A stretch of 64,000 nucleotides of DNA from contig NZ_JAHBDQ010000003.1 in assembly GCF_019956555.1 (NCBI RefSeq), positions 62,001-126,000 of the forward strand, read 5' to 3'. The notes beneath the pieces were generated by a model. That model had not been told where the DNA came from. It saw only the letters and a program-made list of their open reading frames with translations, and ran no database searches. Below are positions 17,401-26,958 of this stretch, piece after piece. A program made the position numbers and the translations under genes. Positions within the stretch are counted from its first letter, which is position 1, and each line of letters opens with the position of its first letter. The DNA comes from Pseudomonas sp. A-RE-19. Its GTDB lineage: Bacteria > Pseudomonadota > Gammaproteobacteria > Pseudomonadales > Pseudomonadaceae.

Positions 17401-19569
17401 GAGGTTCGCGAAATTTCCTTCTCCGGCAACGTGCACGACAGCATCGGCCCGGCCGATGCCAGGATTCACAAAGTACTGGTGCTGGGCGAGGACGGTCGCT
17501 ATGAGGCTTTTGACGATGAGGGCCGTCACTTGCACGGCGCGGATGATTTGTACGCAGCAATACTGCACGCCTTGCCGGATGCCGAGCGTAAAACCCTGGG
17601 GTACGAGATCAATCAAGGCGCGCAACTTCGCCAAGCGGTAAAAACATCACCGTTGCCCCACGACAAGTTCTCGGTAACCCTGCTGGAAAACCCCATACGC
17701 AAACCCGCTTACGATCCGCAAGTCATGCGTCTGCGCGGTGGTATGCACAGTTATCGACGGCCGTCGCTGAATGCCGATCTCCAGCGCATTCGCACACGGT
17801 CGCTCTATCCAGGATTGAATGATGTTCAGGTGCAGGCATTGTTGAGTGGCTTCGGTGAGGCGGCGGAGCAGCGCTTGTCTGCGCTGGAATCGGAGTTCAA
17901 CCGCTTCAATGATGCGATGCGCCGATGGGTCAACCAGCGTACCGATGCGTGGGGTTTTACGCCTGAGGGGATCGCGCAGTGGAATTCCAGAAATGAGATC
18001 TACACAAAGCTCAGGCAATGCTGGCAGCGAACCGGACCGGCGGGGATAGAAGCTCCGGGTATTCTGGCGCCGCAGTCGCTGAACCTGGATGGTTTTCCTC
18101 TGGACAGGTATCTGGCGACGATGCCTGAGCTGACCGTCAGCTTTGATCATGTCACTGATCTGAGCTTGAACAATGCAAAACTGCGAGATGATCAAGTCGG
18201 GTTCCTGCGAGCCTTCCCGAATGTGCGTCGTTTGAATATGCCGCTGAATCGCTTGACCTCGTTTCCCCAGGAAATCGGCAATATGCGATCGATGACCCAT
18301 CTGGAGCTCAACAACAACCAGATCACCTTGACCGCTGACGGGATTGCTCGTCTGCGAGGGCTGACTCACCTGCGCCGGATGCGCTTGAACAACAATCCGC
18401 TGCAGTTGCCGCCTGACATCAGTCGCATGCCCCATTTGCAAGTGATCACCCTCGACCATGCCCAACTGAACACCTGGCCTACGGGGTATCTCGGCCGGGT
18501 CCGGATACGCGATATTTATCTGAACCTGGAGTTCAACGTGCTCACCCGGATACCGGAAGTGGCACCCGGTTCCTTCCGCGCGGAATTATTGGCTCGCACG
18601 TTCATTACTCGAACCGAAGGCTGGATTTCCGCCGAGAACCTTGAACGGTTTCGCCTGTACATTGAATCCCTCGGGCTCGACCCAGATAGGCCTTATCCCC
18701 CACGGGGTGTGCTGGACAGCTCCGAATGGGATGCGGGACTGACCATTGAGCAGTGGGGGGGCAAGCATGAAATCTGGAACATGGTGGAGGACGAGCACGG
18801 CTCGGTGCCGTTTTTCAATGAGATCAGAAGGTTGACCCAGTCCTACGATTTCAAGGCCGACGATAAGAGTTATCGAATCGAGCTGACCGCCAAGGTGTGG
18901 CGCATGCTGGAGGCCATGGCCGAAAATACGGAACTGCGCGAAAAAATCTTTGCCGAGGCAACCAGTACAACCAACTGTGTCGATGGCGGTACTCAGTTGT
19001 TCAACGCCATGGGTGTAGAAGTGTTGGCGCACGAAGCCCGTGCGCTGGCAAACCCGGGGTTGGTGGAGGCCGAGTTACTGCAATTGGCGCGGGGCAAGTC
19101 ACGTCTGGATGAGTTGGGCAGGATTGCCCGCGAACGAGTCGCCGAACGATTGCGTGCCGGGGAGACGTTCTATCGCCGTGGCGTCGAGGGTGGAACTATC
19201 GACGAAGTCGAGGTGCATCTGGCCTACATGACGGATCTGGCCGAACGCCTCGATCTTCCGTGGCAAGCGCGAGGCATGCAGTTTCGCAACATCTCCGGTG
19301 TGAGCAAGGACATGATCGAAGCTGCCCGCCAACGGGTGCTGGCTCTGGAAGAAGGAGACTTGTTGACTGAGCGGATACTTGAGCAACCGATCTGGCAAAC
19401 CTTTATGGATGCGACCTATCGTCATGACTTCGACGCGCTCCAGCTGCGTCTTGAAGGTGCTGAGGATGAGGAGGTATTCAAGGCCATCAAGGAGCTCGAG
19501 AAGACCTTGACCCAGCAGGCTCTGAACCGGGCCAGACTGGATAAGGTAAACACGACGATCGGCAGCTGA
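14485..19569 (+). CDS. Giant LRR protein with C-terminal NEL-type E3 ubiquitin ligase domain (putative host-directed effector)
   Basis: The product has 1694 residues. The ATG at 14485 follows GAAGGTG. The N-terminal half matches the dermonecrotic-toxin-like (DUF6543) region of large Pseudomonas proteins, with a hydrophobic stretch at about 505-535 (FSFGAMLVPGLAPAMLGLMA). Leucine-rich repeats fill about 1225-1335 (LSLNNAKL, RLNMPLNRL, HLELNNNQI, RMRLNNNPL). The rest is a NEL domain: ATSTTNCVDGGTQLFNAMG places the catalytic Cys at 1498 with Asp at 1500, as in the CxD motif of IpaH/SspH enzymes. NEL enzymes attach ubiquitin to eukaryotic targets, and the LRR usually selects the target and restrains the enzyme. 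There is no signal peptide and no type III secretion gene nearby, so the route out is unknown. Confidence 0.85.
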   Translation: MPELQGSNPNASSPAKQDDKGVHYPRIKPLIPKAITEAPRARLLSALEVQPAFPDWYLKAWPEDRDYLKALSDKRWRLQGELDELLGDLQHDIKAFAEPLLKTLLYSNFNEHGDPNELQLRLYVPSNILGVIDTQASTIRHSTLLEAALHNFEEDETRDNAFRSGSAVLRKDVRGNLHEIKVITPQKMAALCRRLDIGKQYQTHIKSVLTPVDANARRLLKERSIASDKAALKLASMTAYLKSDIGLYGFEKLGEVIDGKTDIQWYGHPMQSHHLSLMGCRMTGIVLFSAVAEPTAIKNSIDGLPPDALKQWLDFSVGVTSSVPRGFETLRLLKAFFANGPKGVAEEMLRKDEIYTQNRLVGNLIAYVPDDPDHPLKEYDSFTDFMKALIGQLRDNDYQAFFSRFVAQKDKAIFFNRVNERLKTITWQQREPLDMGPWWRETPVENPDAEPITHLISDDLWDRLFCERRDKAIADARLIAVPTNDEDANARWKRLSGYLNIAWNVFSFGAMLVPGLAPAMLGLMAAQMLTELVEGIEDWSKGDVEEGAAHINSVLINGAQLALMSVGGVLPKGPAPVKPSALIDSLKPVELPSGKTRLIKPDPAPYEHRLTLPETAAPDRLGVIEHAGRKVLPLEGKHYVIEEDPLTGQPRLQHPLRPDAYPLSIEHNGAGAWHTEFETPMEWDNGKLLRRLGPAADGLSDEMLEQARLVSGVEEGVLRRMHVENETPAPLLIDTLKRFKAYADADRLSAQILAGQVPQELLERVPGFVTELDGWPSSRALMLEADVPSGKPSQRFGDAWAEAENTFSLTRADVREGRLPARIVDSLSETQLQDFLGGEIPKERSARISELQRRIARQAEVRKKSVFDTLYQAREATADARINLLQRDFPTLSNAAAKTLLDDASEAELLKLTRDKRIPLRLRNLARQSEFGVRSSRAYEGLYLEELSHADTDRVALHSLENFAQWPEDVRIEVREISFSGNVHDSIGPADARIHKVLVLGEDGRYEAFDDEGRHLHGADDLYAAILHALPDAERKTLGYEINQGAQLRQAVKTSPLPHDKFSVTLLENPIRKPAYDPQVMRLRGGMHSYRRPSLNADLQRIRTRSLYPGLNDVQVQALLSGFGEAAEQRLSALESEFNRFNDAMRRWVNQRTDAWGFTPEGIAQWNSRNEIYTKLRQCWQRTGPAGIEAPGILAPQSLNLDGFPLDRYLATMPELTVSFDHVTDLSLNNAKLRDDQVGFLRAFPNVRRLNMPLNRLTSFPQEIGNMRSMTHLELNNNQITLTADGIARLRGLTHLRRMRLNNNPLQLPPDISRMPHLQVITLDHAQLNTWPTGYLGRVRIRDIYLNLEFNVLTRIPEVAPGSFRAELLARTFITRTEGWISAENLERFRLYIESLGLDPDRPYPPRGVLDSSEWDAGLTIEQWGGKHEIWNMVEDEHGSVPFFNEIRRLTQSYDFKADDKSYRIELTAKVWRMLEAMAENTELREKIFAEATSTTNCVDGGTQLFNAMGVEVLAHEARALANPGLVEAELLQLARGKSRLDELGRIARERVAERLRAGETFYRRGVEGGTIDEVEVHLAYMTDLAERLDLPWQARGMQFRNISGVSKDMIEAARQRVLALEEGDLLTERILEQPIWQTFMDATYRHDFDALQLRLEGAEDEEVFKAIKELEKTLTQQALNRARLDKVNTTIGS

Positions 19570-19586
19570 CCATCACGTTTGTATCC

Positions 19587-19618
19587 AGCCCCGGACGCCT
19601 GGCGCCCGGGGCTTTCTT
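19587..19618 (+). terminator. Rho-independent terminator of the NEL gene
   Basis: AGCCCCGG ... CCGGGGCT followed by TTCTTAT, 18 bases after the NEL stop. It lies in the 54-base gap before the convergent ureC end. Confidence 0.75.
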
Positions 19619-19623
19619 ATGGA

Positions 19624-21324
19624 TCAGAAGAGGAAATATCGCTGCGCCATTGGCAGGCTGTCCGCCGGCTCACACCACAACAACACACCGTCGGCCTTGA
19701 CCTGATAGGTCTGCGGATCGACATCGATATGGGGCAGGTAATCGTTGTGGATCAAATCGGTTTTCTGCACTTCGCGGCAGCCTTTGACCACGGCGATTTT
19801 CTTCTTCAGGCCCAGGGTTTCGGGCAACCCGGCCTCCTGCGCCGCCTGGCTGATAAAGGTCAGGCTGGTGGCGTGCAACGAGCCGCCGTAACTGGCGAAC
19901 ATCGGGCGGTAATGCACCGGTTGCGGCGTCGGGATCGACGCATTGGCGTCGCCCATCAGGCTGGCCGCAATGGCACCGCCCTTGAGGATCAGCGTCGGTT
20001 TGACCCCGAAGAACGCCGGGCGCCAGAGCACCAGATCGGCCCATTTACCCACTTCCACCGAGCCCACTTCATGGCTGATGCCGTGGGTGATCGCCGGGTT
20101 GATGGTGTACTTGGCGATGTAGCGTTTGGCGCGGAAGTTGTCGTTGCCTTCGCCGTCCTGTGGCAGCGGGCCGCGCTGCTTTTTCATTTTGTCGGCGGTC
20201 TGCCAGGTGCGCGTGATGACTTCACCGACGCGGCCCATGGCTTGGCTGTCGGAGCTGATCATCGAGAAGGCGCCGAGGTCGTGGAGGATGTCTTCGGCGG
20301 CGATGGTTTCACGGCGAATACGGCTTTCGGCGAAGGCCACGTCTTCGGCAATGCTCGGGTCCAGGTGGTGGCAGACCATCAGCATGTCGAGGTGTTCATC
20401 AATGGTATTGCGGGTGAACGGCCGGGTCGGGTTGGTCGAACTCGGCAACACGTTGGCGAAGCCGCAGGCCTTGATGATGTCCGGGGCATGACCGCCGCCG
20501 GCGCCTTCGGTGTGGTAGGTGTGGATGGTGCGGCCTTTGAAGGCGGCGAGGGTGGTCTCGACGAAGCCCGACTCGTTGAGGGTGTCGGTATGAATCGCCA
20601 CCTGCACGTCGTACTGATCGGCCACGTTCAGGCAGTTGTCGATGCTTGCCGGGGTGGTGCCCCAGTCTTCGTGCAGCTTGAGGCCGATGGCGCCGGCCTT
20701 GACCTGTTCGATCAACGGCTCCGGCAGGCTGGCGTTGCCCTTGCCGGTGAAGCCGATGTTCATCGGGAACGCATCGGCGGCCTGGAGCATGCGCGCCAGG
20801 TGCCATGGCCCGGAGGTACACGTAGTGGCGTTGGTGCCGGTGGCCGGCCCGGTGCCGCCGCCGATCATGGTGGTGACGCCACTCATCAGCGCCTCTTCGA
20901 TCTGCTGCGGGCAGATGAAGTGGATGTGCGTGTCGATGCCGCCGGCGGTGAGGATCATGCCTTCACCGGCGATCACTTCGGTGCTGGCGCCGACGGCGAT
21001 GGTGACGTTGGGCTGGATGTCCGGGTTGCCGGCCTTGCCGATGGCCGCGATGCGCCCGTCCTTGAGGCCGACGTCGGCCTTGACGATGCCCCAGTGGTCG
21101 ATGATCAGCGCGTTGGTGATCAGGGTATCGACCACTTCAGCGGCCAGTAATTGGCTCTGGCCCTGGCCGTCGCGAATGACTTTGCCGCCGCCGAATTTCA
21201 CTTCTTCGCCGTAGGTGGTGAAGTCCTGTTCCACTTCGATCCACAGCTCGGTGTCGGCCAGGCGAACCTTGTCGCCGACGGTGGGGCCGAACATGTCGGC
21301 GTAGGCTTGACGGGAAATCTTCAT
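19624..21324 (-). CDS. ureC: Urease alpha subunit UreC
   Basis: The product has 566 residues, full length. The start at 21324 ([20 protein letters not shown]) follows AAGGCGAACAC; the longer frame to 21366 is rejected. It hydrolyses urea to ammonia and carbamate with a dinuclear nickel site. Ligands are visible: HIHF in [13 protein letters not shown], the lysine to be carbamylated in [31 protein letters not shown] and [12 protein letters not shown], plus the flap MVCHHLD with its Cys-His pair. It is the last gene of the urease operon, 139 bases after ureB with a REP doublet between. Nickel loading needs ureEFG, which are not in this window. Confidence 0.97.
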   Translation of the reverse strand: MKISRQAYADMFGPTVGDKVRLADTELWIEVEQDFTTYGEEVKFGGGKVIRDGQGQSQLLAAEVVDTLITNALIIDHWGIVKADVGLKDGRIAAIGKAGNPDIQPNVTIAVGASTEVIAGEGMILTAGGIDTHIHFICPQQIEEALMSGVTTMIGGGTGPATGTNATTCTSGPWHLARMLQAADAFPMNIGFTGKGNASLPEPLIEQVKAGAIGLKLHEDWGTTPASIDNCLNVADQYDVQVAIHTDTLNESGFVETTLAAFKGRTIHTYHTEGAGGGHAPDIIKACGFANVLPSSTNPTRPFTRNTIDEHLDMLMVCHHLDPSIAEDVAFAESRIRRETIAAEDILHDLGAFSMISSDSQAMGRVGEVITRTWQTADKMKKQRGPLPQDGEGNDNFRAKRYIAKYTINPAITHGISHEVGSVEVGKWADLVLWRPAFFGVKPTLILKGGAIAASLMGDANASIPTPQPVHYRPMFASYGGSLHATSLTFISQAAQEAGLPETLGLKKKIAVVKGCREVQKTDLIHNDYLPHIDVDPQTYQVKADGVLLWCEPADSLPMAQRYFLF

Positions 21325-21371
21325 GTGTTCGCCTTGGAATTCAATTGATTTTGAGATCGCTCGCATTACTC

Positions 21372-21439
21372 GCTATCGCGAGCAGGCTCGCTCCCACATT
21401 TGATCGCGGTCTCATGTGGGAGCGAGCCTGCTCGCGATG
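21372..21439. repeat. REP doublet between ureB and ureC
   Basis: Close inverted pair (TATCGCGAGCAGGCTCGCTC / complement) in the 139-base gap inside the urease operon. Such a hairpin in the mRNA can shield the upstream message or lower downstream expression (known REP effects; not shown here). Confidence 0.9.
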
Positions 21440-21463
21440 GGGCCAGTGCAGACGCCGCATTAG

Positions 21464-21768
21464 TCAGAGATCACCCATGATCCTGCCGGCAAACCCGAAC
21501 ACCCGGCGATGTCCGGCCAGGTCCACCAGCTCGACCTCGCGGCTCTGTCCCGGTTCGAAGCGCACGGCGGTGCCGGCGGGGATGTTCAGGCGCATGCCGC
21601 GGCTCGCGGCGCGGTCGAAGGTCAGGGCGTCGTTGGTTTCGAAGAAGTGATAATGCGAGCCGACCTGGATCGGCCGGTCGCCGCTGTTGGCCACCTTCAG
21701 GCTGAGGGTGCGGCGGCCGACGTTGAGTTCGATGTCGCCGGGCTGGATCTGGTATTCACCGGGAATCA

Positions 21769-21769
<1 letters not shown>
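21464..21769 (-). CDS. ureB: Urease beta subunit UreB
   Basis: The product has 101 residues. [16 protein letters not shown] and [14 protein letters not shown] are canonical. The start is taken as ATG at 21769, with AAGGAG 7 bases upstream; a TTG directly before it is too close to that site. The ATG shares its A with the TGA of the upstream acetyltransferase gene, pointing to translational coupling. The structural subunit packs with UreA and UreC. Confidence 0.96.
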
Positions 21770-22308
<539 letters not shown>

Positions 22309-22842
22309 TTACTCCTTGTGGGCCCCGGGCGGCATTGCCCCCGGGTCGAGGGTCAGTTGCATGAAGGTCAGGTCCAGCCAGCGGCCGAACTTGGTACCCA
22401 CCTGCGGCATTTGGCCGGTGACGACGAAACCGGCCCGGTCGTGCAGCCGAATCGAGGCGCCGTTGCCGCTCTCGATGGCGGCGACCATCACGTGTTTGTT
22501 GCAGCCTTTGGCGCGTTCGATCAGTGCGTCCATCAGTTGCGGCCCGAGGCCATTGCCACGTTGGTCGTTGCGCACGTACACCGAGTGCTCGACCGTGTGG
22601 CGGAACCCGTCGAACGGCCGCCAGTCACCAAATGAAGCGTAGCCGAGTACGCTGTCGTCGCGGTCGACGATCACCAGGACCGGATAGCCCTGGGCTTGCC
22701 GGGCGCTGAACCAGGCCTGGCGGTTGCCCAGGTCCACGGCCTGCTCGTTCCAGATCGCCGTGGTGTTGAGTACGGCGTCGTTGTAGATGTTGCGGATCGC
22801 TGGCAGGTCGGCGAGCAGCGCATCGCGGATGTGGTATGTCAT
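22309..22842 (-). CDS. GNAT acetyltransferase of the phosphinothricin/methionine-sulfoximine (PAT/MnaT) type
   Basis: The product has 177 residues. It starts MTYHIRDALLADLPAIRNIYN and has NTTAIWNEQAVDL, HSVYVRNDQRGNGLGPQLMDALIERAKG and the GRWLDLTFMQL end, all hallmarks of bacterial PAT-like enzymes that acetylate methionine sulfoximine, phosphinothricin or free amino acids. P. aeruginosa carries a comparable gene between ureA and ureB, so the placement is conserved in the genus. Role in urea use is unclear. Confidence 0.85.
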   Translation of the reverse strand: MTYHIRDALLADLPAIRNIYNDAVLNTTAIWNEQAVDLGNRQAWFSARQAQGYPVLVIVDRDDSVLGYASFGDWRPFDGFRHTVEHSVYVRNDQRGNGLGPQLMDALIERAKGCNKHVMVAAIESGNGASIRLHDRAGFVVTGQMPQVGTKFGRWLDLTFMQLTLDPGAMPPGAHKE

Positions 22843-22851
22843 GGCGCGGCC

Positions 22852-23154
22852 TCAGGCGATCGGTTGGTGAACGGTGACCAGTTTGGTGCCGTCGGGAAAC
22901 GTCGCTTCGACCTGGATCTCCGGGATCATTTCCGGGATGCCTTCCATCACTTGTTCGCGGCTGAGCAGGGTGGTGCCGTAATGCATCAGCTCGGCCACGG
23001 TCTGGCCGTCCCGCGCGCCTTCGAGCAGCGCCGCGGAAATATAGGCCATGGCCTCCGGGTAATTGAGCTTCACGCCGCGCGCCAAACGCCGCTCGGCCAC
23101 GAGGCCGGCGGTGAAGATCAGCAGCTTGTCTTTTTCGCGTGGGGTCAGGTCCAT
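22852..23154 (-). CDS. ureA: Urease gamma subunit UreA
   Basis: The product has 100 residues, full length: [20 protein letters not shown], then [11 protein letters not shown] and the C-terminal [18 protein letters not shown]. It is the small structural subunit of the urease trimer unit. It is 157 bases downstream of ureD (REP doublet between) and followed 9 bases later by the PAT-like gene. Confidence 0.97.
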   Translation of the reverse strand: MDLTPREKDKLLIFTAGLVAERRLARGVKLNYPEAMAYISAALLEGARDGQTVAELMHYGTTLLSREQVMEGIPEMIPEIQVEATFPDGTKLVTVHQPIA

Positions 23155-23210
23155 CGTTGCAATCCATCCGGGCAGATAAAAAGGTATTCGGAGTTGTGAA
23201 CGCGTTACTT

Positions 23211-23300
23211 GTGGGAGCGAGCCTGCTCGCGATTAGGTCATCACATCCAGTGAAGATGTTGACTGTACGATTGCTATCGCGAGCAGGCTCGCTCCCACAT
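23211..23300. repeat. REP doublet between ureD and ureA
   Basis: Outward-facing inverted pair GTGGGAGCGAGCCTGCTCGC (23211) and GCGAGCAGGCTCGCTCCCAC (to 23299), with a 43-base spacer. Confidence 0.9.
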
Positions 23301-23311
23301 TGAAAAGCATT

Positions 23312-24151
23312 TCAGGTGCTCCATATTCGCGGCGGGACGGCTTCTCGGCCAAGCAATGCTGGCCTGAGCAACCGCCACAAATCAATCAGCCAACCCCGTG
23401 CCAACAGCGCCTCACTGGCCAGGCATCGGGCAACCAGAAGCCCCGGCAACTGCGTCAGATCTCCGCGCACGTTGTTGGGCAGCGAGCGGCACTTTTCCAG
23501 CAATTCGCTATCGATTTCACCCGTCACCAGCAACGTCGCAAACACCGGTTGGCCATCCAGCCCGATCGGCGAATCCAGCAAACCATCACTCCCGACAATG
23601 CGCTGGCGTTCGTGCCAGAGCAACTGGCCGTCGCGGCGGATATCCAGGTGCGCCTGAAAATGCCCGAGGTCGAAACGCTCGCCACTGGCCGGGCGACCCA
23701 GCGCCACCACGTCCCAGTAGAACAGCCGCGCATCGCCTTCCAGATCAATGCTGGTGCTGAGTTCCGCCTGAGCGTCGCTGAAGATAATCGTCTCTTGCGG
23801 CAGCCACTCCAACGTAGCACCGGCGGCCACGCGCAGGTCGAGTTTCTGATAAGCCGGCCCTGCCGCGCGATACCACTTGGCGGCGCCGGGGCTGGTGATT
23901 TGCGCCCAGGCGTCTGTGCCGACGCTGGCCGAGATGTCCAGCCGATCACCGCCGGCGATCCCGCCCGGCGGGTGGACGATGATGTGCTGACACACCTCGG
24001 GGCCTTCGGCGTACAAATGCTTCTGCACCCGCAGCGGGCCTTTATGGCGGCGCTGCACCGGGCGTGTGCTATCGCCAAAACGGGCGTAGCCCAGTTCCAG
24101 CTCGGCGTGCCAGCTTGGGGTGAACAGCGTGATAGGGGCAGGTAAATTCAT
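23312..24151 (-). CDS. ureD: Urease accessory protein UreD
   Basis: The product has 279 residues. It opens with an [20 protein letters not shown] segment and has [14 protein letters not shown] and [12 protein letters not shown], the conserved UreD/UreH motifs. UreD is the scaffold on which UreF and UreG assemble on apo-urease to deliver nickel. It is the first gene of the urease block, just downstream of urtE. Confidence 0.95.
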   Translation of the reverse strand: MNLPAPITLFTPSWHAELELGYARFGDSTRPVQRRHKGPLRVQKHLYAEGPEVCQHIIVHPPGGIAGGDRLDISASVGTDAWAQITSPGAAKWYRAAGPAYQKLDLRVAAGATLEWLPQETIIFSDAQAELSTSIDLEGDARLFYWDVVALGRPASGERFDLGHFQAHLDIRRDGQLLWHERQRIVGSDGLLDSPIGLDGQPVFATLLVTGEIDSELLEKCRSLPNNVRGDLTQLPGLLVARCLASEALLARGWLIDLWRLLRPALLGREAVPPRIWST

Positions 24152-24181
24152 GATTTCTAATTATCGTCAGGACACTGCAGG

Positions 24182-24880
24182 TTAGATCGTAACCAGGCCG
24201 CGTACACCTTCGGCTTCCATATTTTCGCCGCGACCTTGCTGCACGATCTCGCCCCGGGACATCACCAGGTACTGATCGGCCAGTTCGGCGGCGAAATCGT
24301 AGAACTGCTCCACCAGCAATATCGCCATGTCGCCGCGCGCCGCAAGCTGCTTGATCACCGCGCCGATTTCCTTGATCACCGACGGCTGGATGCCTTCGGT
24401 GGGCTCGTCGAGAATCAGCAGCCGTGGACGACTGGCCAGTGCTCTGCCGATCGCCAACTGCTGTTGCTGACCACCGGACAAATCACCGCCGCGCCGTTGC
24501 TTCATTTGCAGCAGCACCGGGAACAGCTCGTAGATAAACGCCGGGACTTCCTTCGCTTCAGCGCCGGGAAACCGCGACAGGCCCATCAGCAGATTTTCTT
24601 CCACCGTCAGTCGACCAAAGATTTCCCGGCCCTGAGGTACATAAGCGATACCGGCATGCACCCGTTGGTGCGGCTTGAACGTGGTGATCGGTTTGCCCTC
24701 CCAGTTCACCGCGCCTTCTTTGGCCGGCAGCAAACCCATCAGGCATTTGAGCAGGGTGGTCTTGCCCACGCCGTTGCGCCCGAGCAGGCAGGTGACTTCG
24801 CCGACCTTCACCTCAAACGTCAGGCCCCGCAGGATGTGGCTACCGCCGTAGTACTGGTGCAGCTTGTCGACTTGCAGCAT
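24182..24880 (-). CDS. urtE: Urea ABC transporter ATP-binding protein UrtE
   Basis: The product has 232 residues. ATG at 24880 is chosen (GAGGAG 9 bases upstream); a TTG 6 bases earlier sits too close to that site. Walker A is LLGRNGVGKTTLLKC, the signature LSGGQQQQLAIGRAL and Walker B LLILDEPTEGI. The LivF-like opening MLQVDKLHQYYGGSHILRG and the presence of urtABCD fix the substrate as urea. Confidence 0.94.
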   Translation of the reverse strand: MLQVDKLHQYYGGSHILRGLTFEVKVGEVTCLLGRNGVGKTTLLKCLMGLLPAKEGAVNWEGKPITTFKPHQRVHAGIAYVPQGREIFGRLTVEENLLMGLSRFPGAEAKEVPAFIYELFPVLLQMKQRRGGDLSGGQQQQLAIGRALASRPRLLILDEPTEGIQPSVIKEIGAVIKQLAARGDMAILLVEQFYDFAAELADQYLVMSRGEIVQQGRGENMEAEGVRGLVTI

Positions 24881-24902
24881 TCTCAAATTCTCCTCAATCC
24901 CT

Positions 24903-24991
24903 GTGGGAGCGAGCCTGCTCGCGATAGCGGTAGGTCAGGCAACAATGATGTTGTTTGATAAACCGCTATCGCGAGCAGGCTCGCTCCCACA
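24903..24991. repeat. REP doublet between urtD and urtE
   Basis: 89-base inverted pair GTGGGAGCGAGCCTGCTCGC / complement. The spacer has caatgatgttgt, related to the ggtgatgttg spacer of the copies at 30107 and 31071. Confidence 0.9.
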
Positions 24992-25012
24992 TAAGAGCAA
25001 TGCTCATAGGGT

Positions 25013-25882
25013 CTACCGACCGAGGTAGACCTCGATCACCCGCTCATTGTCCTGCACCTGTTCCAGCGATCCTTCGGCCAGCACGCTGCCCTGGTGCAAC
25101 ACGGTGACGTGGTCGGCGATCGAGCCGACGAAGCCCATGTCGTGTTCCACCACCATCAGCGAATGCTTGCCCGCCAGGCGCTTGAACAGCTCGGCGGTGA
25201 ATTCGGTTTCGGCGTCGGTCATGCCCGCCACCGGCTCGTCGAGCAGCAACAATTGCGGGTCCTGCATCAACAGCATGCCGATTTCCAGAAACTGCTTCTG
25301 ACCGTGAGACAACAACCCCGCCGGGCGATTGACCGAGGCGGTCAGGCGAATGGTTTCCAGGACTTCAGCGATGCGATCTTTCTGCTCGCCACTCAGATGA
25401 GCCCGCAGGCTGGCCCATACCGACTTGTCAGTCTTCTGCGCCAACTCCAGGTTTTCGAACACGCTCAAGGCTTCGAACACCGTTGGCTTCTGGAACTTGC
25501 GACCAATGCCGGCCTGCGCGATTTGCACTTCGCTCATCTGCGTCAGATCGAGGGTTTCACCAAACCAGGCCTTGCCGTGGCTGGGGCGAGTCTTGCCGGT
25601 AATCACGTCCATCAGCGTGGTCTTGCCCGCGCCGTTGGGGCCGATGATGCAGCGCAATTCACCGACACCGATGTACAGGTTCAAATCGTTCAGCGCCTTG
25701 AAACCATCGAAGCTGACGCTGATGTCTTCCAGGGTCAGGATGGTGCCGTGGCGCGTATTCAGGCCGGGGCCCACGCGTTGCCCGAGGCCAATGGCGTCGC
25801 GGCTGCTGCCGGCGTCCTTGTTGGGCTCCGGTGGGAAAAAAACCGGTTCGAGCATGAATTCGGCCGTCGCAGTTACTCTCAT
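25013..25882 (-). CDS. urtD: Urea ABC transporter ATP-binding protein UrtD
   Basis: The product has 289 residues. A 45-residue N-terminal extension precedes a LivG-like ATPase: Walker A IIGPNGAGKTTLMDV, signature LLSHGQKQFLEIGM and Walker B LLLLDEPVAGM. The ATG at 25882 overlaps the urtC stop by four bases. It pairs with UrtE on the cytoplasmic face of the urea importer. Confidence 0.94.
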   Translation of the reverse strand: MRVTATAEFMLEPVFFPPEPNKDAGSSRDAIGLGQRVGPGLNTRHGTILTLEDISVSFDGFKALNDLNLYIGVGELRCIIGPNGAGKTTLMDVITGKTRPSHGKAWFGETLDLTQMSEVQIAQAGIGRKFQKPTVFEALSVFENLELAQKTDKSVWASLRAHLSGEQKDRIAEVLETIRLTASVNRPAGLLSHGQKQFLEIGMLLMQDPQLLLLDEPVAGMTDAETEFTAELFKRLAGKHSLMVVEHDMGFVGSIADHVTVLHQGSVLAEGSLEQVQDNERVIEVYLGR

Positions 25883-26958
25883 TGCTCACCCCTTTTCTTC
25901 AGCAGACCGATCACGCCTTTGGGCAGGTACAACGTCACGACGATAAACAGCGCGCCAAGGAAGAACAGCCAGTATTCCGGGAACGCCACGGTGAACCAGC
26001 TCTTCATGCCATTGACCACACCCGCGCCGAGCAGCGGACCGATCAGCGTCCCGCGACCACCCAGCGCCACCCACACGGCGGCTTCGATGGAGTTGGTCGG
26101 CGACATTTCACTCGGGTTGATAATCCCGACTTGCGGCACATACAACGCGCCGGCCAAGCCGCACAGCACCGCACTCAAGACCCAGACAAACAACTTGAAG
26201 CCGCGTGGGTCGTAACCGCAAAACATCAAACGGTTTTCGGCATCGCGCAACGCGGTCAGCACCCGGCCGAACTTGCTTTGCGCCAGCCGCCAACCAATAA
26301 ACAGACTCGCCACCAGCAATAGCACCGTGGCGAAGAACAGCACCGCGCGAGTCCCCGGTTCCGTAATGCCAAACCCGAGGATGGTGCGGAAGTTGGTAAA
26401 GCCGTTGTTGCCGCCAAACCCGGTTTCGTTGCGGAAAAACAGCAGCATCCCGGCGAAGGTCAGGGCCTGGGTCATGATCGAGAAATACACGCCCTTGATC
26501 CGCGAACGGAAGGCGAAGAAGCCAAACACCAGCGCCAGTAATCCCGGCGCCAATACCACCAGGCACATGGCCCAGAGGAAGCTGCTGGTGCCGGTCCAGT
26601 ACCATGGCAATTCGGTCCACGACAGGAACGTCATGAACGCTGGCAAGCCGTCACCCGAAGCCTGACGCATCAGGTACATGCCCATGGCATAACCGCCGAG
26701 GGCGAAGAACAGACCGTGACCCAGCGACAAGAGGCCGGCGTAACCCCAGACCAGATCCAGCGCCAGGGCGACGATGGCGTAACAAAGAATCTTGCCCACC
26801 AGTGTCAGGGTGTAGGCCGAGACGTGAAAAACACTGATAGGCGATAACAGCGACAGCAATGGCAACGCCAGCAGCAGAGCAAGGATCACCGCACCGACGG
26901 CGATCGTGACCTTGGGGCCGGCCTTTTGTGTGGCCGTGAGCATCAGAGGCTGGTTCAT
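25879..26958 (-). CDS. urtC: Urea ABC transporter permease UrtC
   Basis: The product has 359 residues, LivM-like, with about ten hydrophobic segments. GYAGLLSLGHGLFFALGGY, VWVALGGRGTLIGPLLGAG and the C-terminal VTLYLPKGVIGLL are family marks. It overlaps urtB by one base and urtD by four, so translation is coupled. Confidence 0.94.
   Translation of the reverse strand: MNQPLMLTATQKAGPKVTIAVGAVILALLLALPLLSLLSPISVFHVSAYTLTLVGKILCYAIVALALDLVWGYAGLLSLGHGLFFALGGYAMGMYLMRQASGDGLPAFMTFLSWTELPWYWTGTSSFLWAMCLVVLAPGLLALVFGFFAFRSRIKGVYFSIMTQALTFAGMLLFFRNETGFGGNNGFTNFRTILGFGITEPGTRAVLFFATVLLLVASLFIGWRLAQSKFGRVLTALRDAENRLMFCGYDPRGFKLFVWVLSAVLCGLAGALYVPQVGIINPSEMSPTNSIEAAVWVALGGRGTLIGPLLGAGVVNGMKSWFTVAFPEYWLFFLGALFIVVTLYLPKGVIGLLKKRGEQ

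Noticed and set aside
19579..21150. 523-codon open frame antisense to ureC
   Set aside because: UreC on the other strand is unmistakable; the antisense product is His/Arg/Gly-rich with no recognisable motif.
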